Positions 11,580 to 29,746 are shown, counted from the stretch's first letter. The stretch: 64,000 nucleotides of DNA from Epinephelus fuscoguttatus (GCF_011397635.1 NC_064762.1:17993979-18057978); one strand, 5' to 3'. Numbers and translations: made by a program. The notes: generated from the sequence alone by a model not told the origin.

Positions 11580-14130
11580 CGTTTATATAAAAATATTGAT
11601 CCTTGTAGCTTTAACATTCAGTTAACACAGTCAGATGCTTTACTGACCCATCTATCCATCCCAAACTTCTTCCCATACGGTGTTGAGGTGGTAATAATAT
11701 CACTCCACAAGGGTCAAGGAGGTCTTGTTGCATAAATTATAAGCCTAAAAAGTGTAAGAAGTTCTCAGACTACTGAGAAGCATGTCGCCCCCACTCCCAA
11801 CCATGCTTAGCTTTCTTATCTCGTCCCTTTCTCTCACTGTCTGTACCTTCATCTCTCTTTGTCTCTGTCTTATATTACATCTGTCTTTGTTACATCTCTC
11901 ACAGTGCTGTCTCTGCTTTAATCTGTGGACAGACCAGCACGACTCCACAGTCAAAGAATCTTCAACCAACCTACTGCAGAATTGACTGACTCTCCTAATC
12001 TGCTCACCAACCAGCTTCCCACTTGGCCATACAGTCACTTCTCTTCTTAAAAATTGACTGAGGTTTTATTCAAACACTCCCTGTGCATCCTGCTTCATCC
12101 CGTCAGAGCTGAATTTGTTTCTCATTCAACAGAATCACTTTGAAATGTACTTTAACAAAACAAGAAGACAGACATCAATGTCTCCTTGATTGGAATGAAG
12201 TGGATAATCTATGTCGGGAACGTGTGTCTGTATCCGCGCGCCTGAGTGTATGCATGGAATAAATGTCGTCTCTTGTGTGCTGGCGTGGAGTAATGGAGGC
12301 AGCTGATTGGAAAAATCATGATTGACACCACAGAGAGAGAAAGACAAGAGCCCTGTTGACAGACAGTAGCAGAGCAGAGTGGATGTAAAGTGCTGAAGTG
12401 ATGCAGAGTAGAGTCTGCAGGTCAGGGATAAAGTGGGTCGAGCACGCTGCCACACCTGGCCCTCGTCTGAAGAGCAGGTTAGCCGAGCAGCTAAAACAAA
12501 AGCTCTCAGATTCAAAACTCTCTGCATGTCTACTTGTAGTTTACATAGCTGCTGCTGTATAGTGTTTTTATCTGCCTCTGCTGTGCTCTACGATCATCTC
12601 TACATATGAGATGTGGTTGAAAAAAAACACTGCCTGCTCTTGGATGTTGTATCTTTTTAATGCCTGGTACGCCATCTCTTATCTGGATCTGTTTGTTTGG
12701 GCCAAGTGCAATAAAAGTGGGAGATGTATAAGGTCAAAGAGATGCCTACAACTGTCTCACCATCTCACTGATTTTGATGGCACCAGCTGCACACACTGTG
12801 TTACCCTTAGAAATTATACTGACTGTCGTGCGATAATTAAAACACCAACATCCTCAAATTTTGGAGTGGTGCTTTGACATTTAAATTATTATTTTTTTTA
12901 TTATTTTTTATTATTTTTTTGATTGGGCTGAAGGAGATGCAATAATTGGAAGTTTAATTTTCTAAATGAAAACATTTTTTGGAAACCCTGACTGCAAGAG
13001 TGCCTGATGATGAAGAAATTTGGACCCATAATGCTCCCAGTTCCTGGCATATTTTGCTTGTTCTGGCATGATCGTAGCCTTGATGATTTTAAAGCTGTAT
13101 GTGATGACTTCTTTCAGGGCAAAATATCAACTTTTAATTTTTATCAGTTTTGAAGCTGACTCATACAGACTGTAATGAAACATTAAAGTTCATCGTTTAA
13201 AGTTCCCCTTCACTCAAAAATGTGTTTTTCTTCTGTTTATGCCCCCTAAAATGTCTGACCTTGACTATATTGATTTGTATCTGTGCAAAGTCTGTCACTA
13301 GTGAACGGTTTTCCCATTCTTCTACTGAAGGGGACAATGTCTGTGTACTAGACGATGCAACACCGGAAAAGGAACCTGAAACTGACTTTTCAGTACAGAC
13401 AGCTGAGTTAGCATTAACATAGTGAAAGTTTTGGCAACTAACATAGTAAAGAGTGCAGGTTTTGGATGTAAACTGGACCCTGGAGCTTCCTTCCAATATC
13501 TACCAAAAACGCCATCATACCGGATTTTATTATATGTTTCACAACCATTAATGCTGTCAGCCACTGCGGGTTAGCCTACAAGCTAACAAACAACACAAAC
13601 AAATAAAAGATTCTAACTGCACCTAAAGTTCTGATACATCTTCTAATCACTGATTTGGTGCACAGTACACTATTCATCTGAGTCTGGGTCTGACTCAGGC
13701 TCAAACATGTTTGGCTGAATCTCTCCAAAGTTTCCTCCAATGCTTATACTCTCCAGCACTGGAGAAAGCAAAAGCGAAACCTTTTGCAAGCAGTGGTGTT
13801 AGGGACGGAGGTCCTATCCAGAATTTCTCAATGAGGGAAAACAATCTGCTTCCCCTTCCCCCTTTTCAGGGTATTTTTCTGTAGAAGTACCATGTCAAAC
13901 AAAGTATCATCGATAGCGGAGTATTTTGAAATACTCTAGAATGTGTCTGGCTTCTAGCCACCCAATGAACAATGCTTTGACCAGCTAGTTGCTAACTGGG
14001 TCTGTGAAGTGTTGGAGTTTTCCAATGAAAACAGTTGCCTGCTACAGAGCAGTGAGAACCAAAACTGTAAAGTGCCGTGTGCAGTCAACCTGAATCAGAC
14101 TAAATCATAGGTGAATGTCGCACAGAGCCC
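11580..14130. other. non-coding stretch, presumed grm1 intron
   Basis: No supportable gene. A segment from about 13198 (TTTAAAGTTCCCC) to 14135 (GCCCCTTTAAA) may be an old inverted-repeat element, but the matching ends are only about ten bases. Confidence 0.35.
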
Positions 14131-14423
14131 CTTTAAAAGTCAAAAAAGTACAAAAGACTTTAGTTGCAAATTTTTAACTTCTGTCCACTGTGCCTTTTTT
14201 TTGCTACATTACCAGTTTTAATATGATTAGATTTTTGTTGACAACCAATTTAACACAGTAAAAGATAATAAATTTGCAGTGGTAAAGAGAGACTGAGAAG
14301 CCGGTCCATTAGATGTTCAATGTAGGAGAGACAGATTGGCCTGTCTGTACTCTTATTGCTCTGTCACTTTGTTTCATTCATTCTTTGTTTGTCTTTGCGT
14401 GGCTTACATCCTTCTAACTCTGT

Positions 14424-14425
<2 letters not shown>

Positions 14426-14474
<49 letters not shown>
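14426..14474. repeat. (AC)n microsatellite
   Basis: About 24 uninterrupted AC units. Confidence 0.97.
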
Positions 14475-14478
<4 letters not shown>

Positions 14479-14651
14479 CATGAAAGAGGCTTCTTTGGAG
14501 GTGAAGGCATGAATTAAGAAAACAAGCTCCACTTTGATGAGATAATACCTGTCTGACAGCTTCATTCAGTTCTGCACTACATTCTGGGAAACACACACAT
14601 GGCTTGGCATCTGTGCTGGCCCAGACTTCCTCTGTCATTTTTACACACTCC

Positions 14652-14695
<44 letters not shown>
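14652..14695. repeat. (CT)n microsatellite
   Basis: About 21 uninterrupted CT units. Confidence 0.97.
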
Positions 14696-14698
<3 letters not shown>

Positions 14699-15429
14699 CC
14701 AGAAGCATTTCTTCCGCCCATGGAGACTTCCACAAAAGCTAAAAAAAGACCCACTTTCCCATCTCCTATGGAGGAAAAAGAAAAGGAGAGATATGGGAAG
14801 GAATGTAACCCTAGAGTGTCATTATGATGGATAATTTAAAAGGCAGGTTCTGCATCTGAAAAGAAGGAGTGCCTTCCCCTGCCAAAGACTTAAATATGCA
14901 CGTATGCATTGAATATAACACTCATAAACAGAAGCTGGTGAGAGCAGCACTTGTCTTCAATTCATTTCTACCACTCCCAGGAAATAGAAGAGGCTCAAGG
15001 ATAATGGCAATGACAAGAAACAAATCCCTCAGTGGCTGCCAATAGAGAAATGTCTATTAGACTGGAGAATCTTATGAATGTGTGTAAGTACATACAAGGA
15101 CATTAACCAGTTGCCAGATTTAATCTAATGCAACAAGGTGTCCTAATTCACCTCTATTAGATACTTTAGATATTTTTTATACTTTACACTTTACTGCATT
15201 TTTCTTACTGTCAGTAAAACCCATGAAAAAACCCAACATCTTTTTAATCCATGTCTCGATGCTTTCCAACTTCCCTACCCTGCCTGAGGCTCCCAGCTTG
15301 AAGCCTGGTGGTTTACACTGAAGTTGGAAATCCTTGAAAACTGGTCATATATATAAAGTTCCTCCTTTTTAGCAAATGTAACTCAAACAGATGTAAGAGT
15401 ACATTTATAGGGGACTGTTTTTCAGCTGC

Positions 15430-15740
15430 GGATTAATACCAAGAGGCTACCCAAGGGCTGAAAAATGACGCCAACCAGGAAGTGCCAAAAGTTCCCCTAA
15501 TAGCCACTTTAGGCTGGCTCCAAAACAGAGTCAATTCCCATAGACCTCTCAGTTAAAATGTCCAACTTTACAGCAGAAATAAACATGTTTTTGGACTCTA
15601 TAGGTTATTTCCTCCTTCATGACAACTCACGGGTGAATTTTCATATAACTAACTCGTTTAAGTGTTATGCATTATTAAGGGTGTGGCCATTTAAGTGACA
15701 GGTAGGTGCTGTCTGTTGATAAGTTGCTACTACGGCAACA
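15430..15740 (+). repeat. interspersed repeat family Z, copy 2, left part
   Basis: Matches 2250-2455 in reverse complement. The region at 17570-17720 looks like its right end, separated by later insertions that include the element at 15907-16452. Confidence 0.6.
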
Positions 15741-15906
15741 ACGTTGTTTAGTCAGTGTAACCATGGCCTAATTCCAGATTCACGGATTAGCTGTTGGAAG
15801 ATGTTTGCCTTCAGGGCTTTCTACCAGAAAGCCTTGATTTGGGTAGGTTTAGGAGAAACACTGTGGGACATGGGAAAAGTCAGCCTTCCTGGCAGAAATC
15901 TGTTCA

Positions 15907-16452
15907 TTTAAAGGAGCTATATGTAAGAAATATAAAGCATATAGTCATAAAATCCTCCTAATATGTCACAGAGACTAAGGAATAATATTCATATAACATA
16001 TTGATCCCACCGACAACAATAGTACAGCCAGAATATTCGCATTTAAAAAAATTTTTTACAGCCCGCAAATCATATTTATGTTTTGAATTTGTGTTTTGGC
16101 CTGTTGCGCCACCCACCGCCGTCTACCAGTCACGCAGTCAGTAGAGTCTCAGCATCAGTTACAGTTACGACTGAGCTACAGCAGCACGGCAAGCAGCATT
16201 AGCAGTGTCCTGGTAGATAGCATTAGCAGCCGGCTCCTCATGACCTGTAATCCCGGCAGCAGCGTTAGCAGCAGAGAAGCTGGACTTGCTCGAACGGCCC
16301 GCTGGAAAACCGAAGATCAAGGACGCAGAGACACGGCCCTGTCCAGCAACCTCGAATCTGGAGGGGAGGGGGGGCGGACACGACTTGCGGCAGTATTTTG
16401 AATTTGAGTGCAGTAACCGTTTTGGCCACATTCTTACATACAGCACCTTTAA
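15907..16452. mobile_element. small inverted-repeat DNA element (MITE)
   Basis: Left end TTTAAAGGAGCTATATGTAAGAA and right end TTCTTACATACAGCACCTTTAAA are inverted repeats of about 22 bp with two mismatches. The interior carries no transposase. A 101-codon frame at 16096-16401 has no domain and is probably incidental. Confidence 0.8.
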
Positions 16453-17016
16453 ACCGAAACCACAGATTATTGCTGTAGTGGTAGCTGTTGCTACTTCAGT
16501 GTGTTTCCAGTTCATGAAAATTAAATGTAATGTTTTGGTTGCCTAAAAATGACTTGTTGAGCATTTGGTTGTACTAAAAGACCCTACAAGGAGTCTGATA
16601 TTCCGTTTGTCTGGTAATTACATTTTGCCTTTATGGTTTGAAGCCTGTTTTTTGAAAGCAAAAATAAGCATTAGCATTAATATTATAACAGTTAACCATA
16701 GCTGTAAACACATCACGTGAACCAAGCTAGCAGCAAACGTGTAGCGGGATTTATACATATGTGTTGAATCAACACTGTACCTTCGATGTAACCTGATGTG
16801 CACCACCCCAGAAATATAACAACACGTCTCTGCGACACAGACCTCCTGTCTATGTTTGTAAGCTTACACCATTTCGCTCAGTGGAAACAAAGATTTTATT
16901 TACTTTAACTTCACAGATAAGAAACAATAAATTGTGGAGACAATAAAGCCTCTACAAAATAATATTTTAAGTCTTGTGTGTGATTTATCCTGACTTCATG
17001 AGTAAAGGAAATCTTT

Positions 17017-17255
17017 GCTAGTCGCTAGGCTAATTTATACAATGTAAAATGCCATAGGCTTGTGCTAATATTATTAGCATGTTGTATTTGTTTTGAAAAC
17101 ATGTTTAGTATAAGACAGTTGTTACCTTTGTTAAATGTTGCTGTTGTCCCTGGCATCATATAAATAGAGGAAGAGTCTGCTAGCTGCTAGGCTAATTTAT
17201 ACAATGTAAAATGCCATAAGCTTGTGCTAATAACATTAGCATGTTGTATTTGTGG
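17017..17255 (+). repeat. local direct duplication of a 75-bp block
   Basis: Two copies, at about 17017-17092 and 17178-17253, share GCTAGGCTAATTTATACAATG, AAAATGCCATA, GCTTGTGCTAATA and TTAGCATGTTGTATTTGT, with a few substitutions. The spacing is about 160 bp. Confidence 0.85.
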
Positions 17256-17569
17256 GAAAAGTGTTTGTCTGTGAATGCTGCGAGTTATAGTGAAGCTGAT
17301 TTGTGTACTTGTGATTGAAAGTATCTCCATTAAGCCATGTTTAATGTGTGTTAAATGTGTGTTTTGAATCAACTAAACTTTACAGCACTTCACAGAAACC
17401 CTGCTGCCGACTAGTGTTTTGGAGGTGTACCTGCAGAGTGACACAGACACACCACCGCATAAGTATAAATGTTCACAACAGTGTGGGCCACGTGCGTAGG
17501 CCACGGTGTAGGCTCTGCATAGAGCTAATGCACAAGTAATAATCCCGGCTCGGGTTAGCTCAACCTTCT

Positions 17570-17720
17570 GGCCCAAAAATAGTTTTTTCTGTCTCCAAAA
17601 ATCCAAGATGGGGACAGCCAAAATGCCAAACTCAAGGCTTCAAAATGGGAATCCACAAACCAATGGGTGACATCACGGTGGCTACGTCCATTATTTTATA
17701 CAGTCTATTATTAAGTCTAT
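17570..17720 (+). repeat. interspersed repeat family Z, right-end segment
   Basis: Contains the common fish repeat words CCACAAACCAATGGGTGACATC and CTACGTCCATT, ending TATACAGTCTAT. I assign it to family Z from memory of the repeat, so the link is an inference. Confidence 0.45.
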
Positions 17721-18704
17721 CTCTGGTGTTACAGCATTTGGACAGTTCTATAAACAAACATGGAGAGAAATCCACTGACGAGGAAAAAACAACTACTGCT
17801 GAAAATCTGTTGACTGCCAAAATCTGAGCCATCCAACATAAGTACAGACACAGCAAAGATGGAAGCTACTGTACTGCTTTTTGTCTCTCAGGTTCTTCCT
17901 GCTACAGGATGATGGCTCAGAATTTGAGCTGCTCTCATGCAGAGTTTGTCAAATCTCCAATGGATACCGCTTAGCTCGGCTGCAAGCATCGGTCATCCTT
18001 AGCTGTCTTATTAATGTCCTCCTCTTGGAACATACGGCTGACAACCGGCCTGCAACAGACCGGCACCAAAATATAGCATGAATGAACTGAAAAGTAGCAT
18101 CAAGGTTGCTGTGGCTTATACTGACAAGTGTGAATGTTACTTGAGGGTTATTTCATGGTGTAATGTGTCGCTGTATAAGTGTGTGAGACGACTCTACTTG
18201 CCCTTTTGTAATGACTAAGATTCACTGTCAGTCAGCATTGACTAACAGAGACAGAGAGGTGGAGGAGAAACATACAGAGAAAGAGATGGAGCGAATGTCC
18301 AGAGTGGAGGTATACTCACAAAAAAAGAAAGGCTTTCTACACTTCAGGGTGTTTCAATACAGATTCAAACAGATGTGTGCGTGCCTCTCTTTGATTGCTG
18401 AAAGCGAAATGACTGCCACTGCCATGAAAAAACAAACAAAAGACAGCCCAAAAGGGAGAGAATGGACTAGGGGCATTGTTTCCCTCTCTGGTTTTGTGTC
18501 TGTGACAGAAATACCAATTATTCATTGCTGGAGAACATTTCTATTCAGCGCTATTGGTATGTGGTCTAATTCTTCTCGGTTGCCTTGGTGACATGCACAT
18601 CAGGAAGACAACACGGCATCTCGCAGCCTTCCAGCCTGTTAACCGATTTCTTGCCATCCACAGAGATGCTCTCAACTGTGAATCAAAAGGTTAAAAAAAA
18701 ATCA

Positions 18705-23678
<4,974 letters not shown>

Positions 23679-24013
23679 CTGCGGAGGGAGAAGACAAACT
23701 GCTGTGACATGGAAGCTGAGAGAAACGAGGCCAGATGTGCTACAGGGGTATGTGGGAATAGTTGACTAAGCACGCATGCTCCTTTCCATCAACGCCCCTG
23801 TTTCTACATTCCTACAGCTGACAACAGTCCTCATGCCTCTGAGCCTCTGAGCAAGGCACTCAAACTCACGCCCACCTCATCAACTGCTGTCCACTGGGGA
23901 CTGCCAGGTACTTTCTCAAACAGTCCTGTTATATTACAAATACCCAGGAGTGTACAGGGAGAGGCTCAAAGTGCAGAGCTCTGTCCATTGAGAAAACCAG
24001 GCAGAGACCAGAT

Positions 24014-24034
24014 TTCAGCACCGTGGACAGCGCG
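24014..24034 (+). promoter_or_regulatory. RE1/NRSE site (REST-binding type) in grm1 intron 1
   Basis: TTCAGCACCGTGGACAGCGC matches the known RE1 consensus at about 18 of 21 positions, with both half-sites and canonical spacing. It lies between the 5' UTR exon and the first coding exon of grm1. REST silences neuronal genes outside neurons, so a role in restricting grm1 is likely but inferred. Confidence 0.75.
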
Positions 24035-24300
24035 CTTTCCAAAACACGTTGCAAGGACGTCTTTGGGACTATTGCCTGTGCTCGTCATCCTCTCACAGAC
24101 ACATTCTTCATCATTTGACTCAGCTAGTTTCTATAAAACAGAGAAACTACGATCCTCACACAGTCGAGTCCTATTTGAATTCTGCACGAGGGTGAATCTG
24201 GGCTGTTTTTGGTTTTAAACGCACCGTGCACCCTTCCTCTGATCCATACAGCCTCAGGTAGCACCGATCGATAATATTACTACCAGTACTACTACTTCTA

Positions 24301-24348
24301 TTAATAATAATGATAATAAAAATAAAAATAATAATAATAATAATAATA
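24301..24348. repeat. AAT-rich trinucleotide repeat
   Basis: Imperfect AAT/AAA units in grm1 intron 1. Confidence 0.9.
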
Positions 24349-24422
24349 CACAAAATGCGACTATCATTCAGCAGAAGGAGGCATAACATGAATTCTCTGC
24401 TCTCAGTTACATATATAACCCC

Positions 24423-24466
<44 letters not shown>
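24423..24466. repeat. (CTAT)n microsatellite
   Basis: Eleven tetranucleotide units. Confidence 0.95.
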
Positions 24467-24535
24467 TCCATTGCCCTTTTTACATTACACATATTTATTC
24501 TTATTTATAAGAGTCACTGAATTAAAACTTACCTG

Positions 24536-24700
24536 AATCCTTGAGACATGTCGCGTGCCTTCGTCCGTCTTCTGTAGCGCGTGGTCCTCGGCTGGATCAC
24601 TTGAGTCTCTCTCAGTCTCTCCCTCTCTCCTTCACACACACACATACACACACACACACACAGGCAACTCGAAACGTGAACGCATCACCCGCCGCAACCA
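24536..24700 (-). other. grm1: probable grm1 5' UTR exon 1
   Basis: On the minus strand a strong donor, CAG then GTAAGTTTTAA, lies at 24535-24525, and a matching acceptor lies at 23679. The exon start is not defined; CA-repeat DNA at 24632-24662 lies inside or just upstream. No coding frame is required. Confidence 0.55.
24632..24662. repeat. (CA)n microsatellite, one interruption
   Basis: CA units interrupted by one CATA. Confidence 0.9.
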
Positions 24701-24770
24701 TCGCCTTTTCTAGTTTACCTCTTCACATGCATCATGACAGTGAGACCTGTGTGTTTTATCAGAGCTAAAA

Positions 24771-24778
24771 TGACGTCA
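24771..24778. promoter_or_regulatory. full palindromic CRE near the grm1 5' end
   Basis: TGACGTCA is the complete cAMP-response element. It lies about 240 bp upstream of the 5' UTR exon donor in the grm1 direction, a plausible promoter position. A single 8-mer can occur by chance. Confidence 0.45.
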
Positions 24779-24945
24779 AAATTCTGCTGTCATATTTAAT
24801 GCATTATAGAAATCACACCAGTGGAGCTTGTGTGCAAGACAGTTCCGTATCTGGTACTTCATATAAGCAGGTTTGGAAATGTCTGGAGGAAAAGCACAGC
24901 TGCAGCATCAGTGCTGTGGGGTCTGCAGCACCACCATAAAACATG

Positions 24946-24950
<5 letters not shown>

Positions 24951-24996
<46 letters not shown>
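24951..24996. repeat. (GT)n microsatellite
   Basis: About 23 GT units. Confidence 0.95.
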
Positions 24997-24997
<1 letters not shown>

Positions 24998-25273
24998 GTC
25001 GCAACTTAATAATTCAGTGTGTCAATAATTTCGAGGGGGAGACAGAAAGTGAGATGAGGTATCGGTGTCAGGCGTTAACCGCACTTTGAGTTATGTGACA
25101 GCTCGCTATAACTGAAGGGACTTTATAGGGTTTTAAAGTGACAGGCGCTGACAAGCAGCAGACAGAGGCGTAAAGCACCGCTGCCCTTCATCTCATATGT
25201 TCACTCCTCCACTTTCACTTGAGTTGTGTGTGTCCCCCCTCCCCCCGGCTTCTAATAGGCGAAGATGGGTATT

Positions 25274-25291
25274 TTCAGCACCGTGGACAGC
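25274..25291 (+). promoter_or_regulatory. second RE1/NRSE-like site upstream of grm1
   Basis: TTCAGCACCGTGGACAGC is identical to the first 18 bases of the 24014 site, while its flanks differ. So it is not part of a simple duplication. It lies upstream of the presumed grm1 promoter. Confidence 0.65.
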
Positions 25292-25423
25292 AGTCAACAG
25301 TTTGCATCGCGCCATCTAGTGTTGGACTGAAGGTCATTGGTGACATTTGAGTCATTAGGTCAATGGAAGAGCTCAGTGTTGCTGCTGTTTAACCTGCTGG
25401 ATAGAATCAATCATCCTGAGATT

Positions 25424-27993
25424 ACGGGAGACCGGGGTCGGTTGGAACACGTTTCACTCCCACTGAGCAAATAGTTGTACATTATTCGGCTGAGTTTAGT
25501 TTCTGTACCCTCTATCAGCCTCCCCCAGGAGTCAGTAATTCTTATTTTAACTGTAATACAGAGTGGCTGTCTTCCTAACTCCCCACAGACTGTATTATTG
25601 TAGGTTGACATTTTAACTTTGTGCGTGCCTTTCGTCCGGTTGGCACACAGCTATTTTTCGGTCATAAGGTCACAGGAACATATGTCACATCAAAATGTTT
25701 GGTTTCTTTACTGGCACTCATTTACCATGCTGAAATATATGAAAGTCACTAACTGTTTTGGTCAGTTTTATAATATCAAGGTTAATCAAGGTTAAGATCT
25801 CAGCTGTAAATAAATGTCTTTAATGTACACATTAGTTTTTATTTTTCTGAAATTAGGTGATTTGTGATTGAAGAAATGTTGTGCATTTGTGCAGGGGTTG
25901 GTTGGCATAATGTTTAATGCTAAAGTGACATAAAATGAAGCGGTCAACAGACAAAATTTGAACATTTAATTCAAACAAGAACCAGAAATATGAACACTTA
26001 ATAGTGTATCTGTCGGAGCAGAATATTAGCAGGAATATATAGTTATTTTTGCCATTAATCATATTTTTGCCATTGACACATGTGCCAGCTAACCCCAAAA
26101 TCAAACGAAATAAATAAATGTAAATAAATGTTAAATATACACATTTTCCCCCAAATTAGGTGATTTGTGATTGCAGAAATGTTGTGTATTTGTGCCAGGG
26201 TTGGTTGCCACAATGTTAAATGCTAAAGTTACAAAAAATGAAGCAACAATTGAACAAATAGAAACAATTGAATATTTAATTCAAACAAGAACCACAAACA
26301 TGAACATTTAATAGAGTATCTGTCTGTATTTTTTGAGCAGACAACATTTTAAAGCAATTTATTAGTAGGAATGTCTAATTATTTTTGCCATTGATCACTC
26401 AAAATAGCATTAATTAACAATGTAAACATTGTTTTCAATCTTTGGAAATAGTTATAATGTCTCAAATACTTTTCAATTCAATTTTTTTTATAAAGCCCAA
26501 TATCACAAATCACAATTTGCCTCAGAGGGGTTTACAGCATACGACAACCTTCTGTCCTTGGGACAATGGATAAACGAAAAAAAAAGAAACCTCAGGAGGA
26601 GCAACAGAGGGGGGATGCCTCTTCCAGGATGGACAGACATGCAATACATACAGCCATTAACTTTACAGTTGGTTGACACAAACCCCAAATCAGTGTGCTA
26701 ACAAACCCTGCTCATATTTTACCCTATTGTGTGATGTAATTATGTTTGCCAACTGCTATCACTTATAACAGACTTTCAGATCTTATATCAAAATGTAGCG
26801 GATTCCTTTATCTGTCAAAAACAAAAGTCCCACATTTCTAATATCTCTGTCTAACACAGTTCTACATTTAGTCCACAGACCACTTTTTTTTACTGTTCAT
26901 ACTATGACACTGAAAAATGACCAGGGTCGGGTGGAACACTTTTCACTCTTTGACATATTTTTCTGGTATAATCTATATTACAATAATCTAACCAGCAGCA
27001 AATGAAAGGTTAAAATCTCAGCTGTAAATAAACATGTTTTAATGTACACATTTTATTCCTAATATTAGGTGATTTGTAATTTAACTCATGTTGTACGTTT
27101 GTGCCAAACAGCCCCATCGCAGGGTTGGTTGGCATAATGTTTAAATGCTATAGTTACAAAAATGAAGCAACCAATAGAAAAAAATTGAACATTTAATTCA
27201 AACAAAAAACAGAAAACATGAACATATAATACAAAAGTGGGTCTCGGGTCAATTCTGAATGGACTGCAAGTAAAAAACACACTTTAATTTGAAGTACAGT
27301 GAATTTCCGGCACATAGCTTTTATTTTGAAGAGTTGTTTGCTGCTGTAGAGTGACTGAATAATGGACAGCTATTTCATAGAGACAGAAAATTAGCTCGAA
27401 GTCATGGCCAAACTCAAGTATGACACTGAATGCATAAAACTGTGTGGACCTTGAACTAATGACGAAGGACAGATCTGGACCCTGTGGCTGGACCAGTTGG
27501 GAACTACTGTAATAGAGTATCTGTACATGCTTAAGCAATTTATCAATAGGAATATCTAATTATTTTAAAATAGCCCTGATCTCTTGAAATATAGCTATAG
27601 TTACAAGTGATAATTTTATAATTGGTTGGCCTATGTGCCAACAAGCCGCGCTCACATTAGACCAAACTTTGTGATGAGGTTCTGCTAGCCAGCTACCATC
27701 ACTCATCACAGACTTTCAAATCTTAAAGCAAAATGTAGCTGATTCCTTTGTCTATTAAAAAGTAGAAGTCACATATTTCTAATATCTCTGTCTAACACAG
27801 GTCTTACATTTAGTCCACAGACCACATTTCTACTTTTGATACTAACTGAAATGTTCCTCTCACCAAAACAGTTAGTGACTTTCAGATGTTTGAACATAGA
27901 TTAATGCAGGTCACATTTTGATGTTACCATTATGTTTCTATGACCTTCTAAGGACCAGAAAATAGCTGTGTGCCACCCAACCTCGTTCTCCCC
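25424..27993. mobile_element. composite element with long imperfect inverted ends and internal duplications
   Basis: A left segment at 25625-25770 (TTGGCACACAGCTATTTTTCGG ... GAAAGTCACTAACTG) is the inverted match of 27860-27985. Outermost GGGAGACCGGGGTCGGTTGG is similar to the reverse complement of the right end near 27993. Inside, a block with ATTAGGTGATTTGT and AACATTTAATTCAAACAA appears at about 25800, 26110 and 27015. A second block, with AATGTAGC and ATTTCTAATATCTCTGTC, appears at about 26770 and 27720. No transposase frame is present. It is probably a non-autonomous DNA element that has duplicated internally. Confidence 0.6.
26464..26662 (+). repeat. common fish interspersed repeat inserted in the composite element
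   Basis: Contains AAAGCCCAATATCACAAATC, TTTGCCTCAGAGGGGTTTAC, ACCTCAGGAGGAGCAACAGAG and TCTTCCAGGATGGACAGAC. I recognise it as a high-copy percomorph repeat. It has no coding capacity. Confidence 0.65.
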
Positions 27994-29746
27994 TGAGCCA
28001 TCATGTCTGCATTCTAAGTAACCTGACAGACCACAGGCAAACATGTTTCCATTAGAAAATAAATTATAAATCAGTATGAATTTTGTTCATATCAATGCTT
28101 GTTTATTTTAGGCCAGCTCCATAAATCTACCCGCCGCAATCACTGAACAGCCCTCCTGAAACCACTCTGCCCCTCAGTGATGACAGTGAGTGAGTCTTGA
28201 AGGTTTAACCTCACCGTACGTGTTATCCCACGCAGAAACACGGCCCACTCCCGGGGGGGGCATGCAGTTTATTTGGTAGGGTCCTGTCGTGCTGTCGTGA
28301 CTCACGCCAGGCGGTATAAATCACAAATAAACTTATAAAGGAGTCGCTATGACACTGCCACTGCTGGTGCCCGGGGCTGCGGGAGCAAGCATCTGATATT
28401 GAACCTGAATAAAAGTGACATGTTTGAGGAGGAGAGACAACTTGGATGCTGCAGCCACGCTTCAGGGCAAAGGGCGACGGTGGTTTATTTTAGGACTGTA
28501 GTCTGCGTGGGTCGACCGCAAGGCTTTCCAGCCGTAACTTAAGCATTATTATTAGTATGTTGATGATGTAGTGTTGGTTCTTTTGGGGCTCTGACGTGTT
28601 TCCACCTTTCACTCAGTAATATTGATGTCACTGTTGCTGCTTAGGGTTAAGGAAAAAAAGTAAACACAGCTTACTTCCTCCAAACATAAACCCCATCAAT
28701 CAATCTTTTGGCAAGTCTATTTTTCATGGTAAACACTGTTTTGTGCAACACAGAGAAATCTGGAAAGTTGGCACTTACTCAGCAACACTTGTCAGTGTTC
28801 ATTAATGTGGGATTGATTGCTTTGTAATGTGACAGTTTACAGACAACAGCAGAAAGAATCTTACATTATTACTACAGAACACAAGTCTGTCCCAAACACA
28901 CACCAAAATTTTGTAATAGTGGATTTCTACTTTCAGTGCACTCAAAAATAATTGTCAAAAAAGATTTTGATTAGGATACTTAATTGTTGCCATCCATTCA
29001 CTGGTAACGCAGAAATCACCCAATAGGAAAAATAACAATTAGTCTTAACTGACCCTTTTTTTCAACAAAAACATGAGTTTATTCATTTGTAATGAATAGT
29101 TAACTCATATTTGAAACACATTTCTTCTATTAAGTGCACTGTATTCATCATTACGACTCAAAATACCCTCAATTTCTGAAATATGTCCATAAAACAGGAT
29201 GTTGAAAACCTCCTGAGATGAATATTCTGTGGATATAATCAACAGCAGGTATTAAAAGCTGATTGTATCATTAGAAAATCAAATCAGAAACATATTTCTA
29301 ATATTTAAAGAGTATTTCATCAATATTTTTGAAATAGTGAGTAAAACCTAATAATGTTTATATGATATTTTGACATGTATAACTAATATAACAGTTTATG
29401 TTTACTTTAACACAGTTTAAACACAAATTATGTTCTTTAACAACATGATTAATAGACTAATACGTGCCTTGTGCTTCCTCTTTGCCTCACGCTCAGCCAT
29501 GCTTGTTTAAAAAAGGGGGCGTGGCTCTACTGCAGTCCACTTTAGATGATGGGCAACACTGTGATTGGTTAATAGACATCTCATCAAATAATGCTGTGAT
29601 TCATTTACGTTGCTACGAGCGATGAGACTCAAGATGATGTCGTAAATGCGTCCCCGTTTGCATTTGTACCATTTACGACCTAAACGTAAAAAAGGTGGAT
29701 GCCTCCAAGAAAGCAGTCATCGCTATTGCAGTAGCGGAGCCTTAAT

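Noticed and set aside
12135-12527. 130-codon minus-strand frame
   Set aside because: No family features, no splice context, ordinary chance length for this composition.
13198-14135. Possible MITE with TTTAAAG...CTTTAAA ends
   Set aside because: Only about ten terminal bases match and the next bases diverge; not enough to call.
16096-16401. 101-codon frame
   Set aside because: Inside a MITE and without any recognisable domain.
1-18700. Further grm1 exons (expected to start with DGWAD)
   Set aside because: Searched on the minus strand by eye; none found, so they probably lie outside the window.
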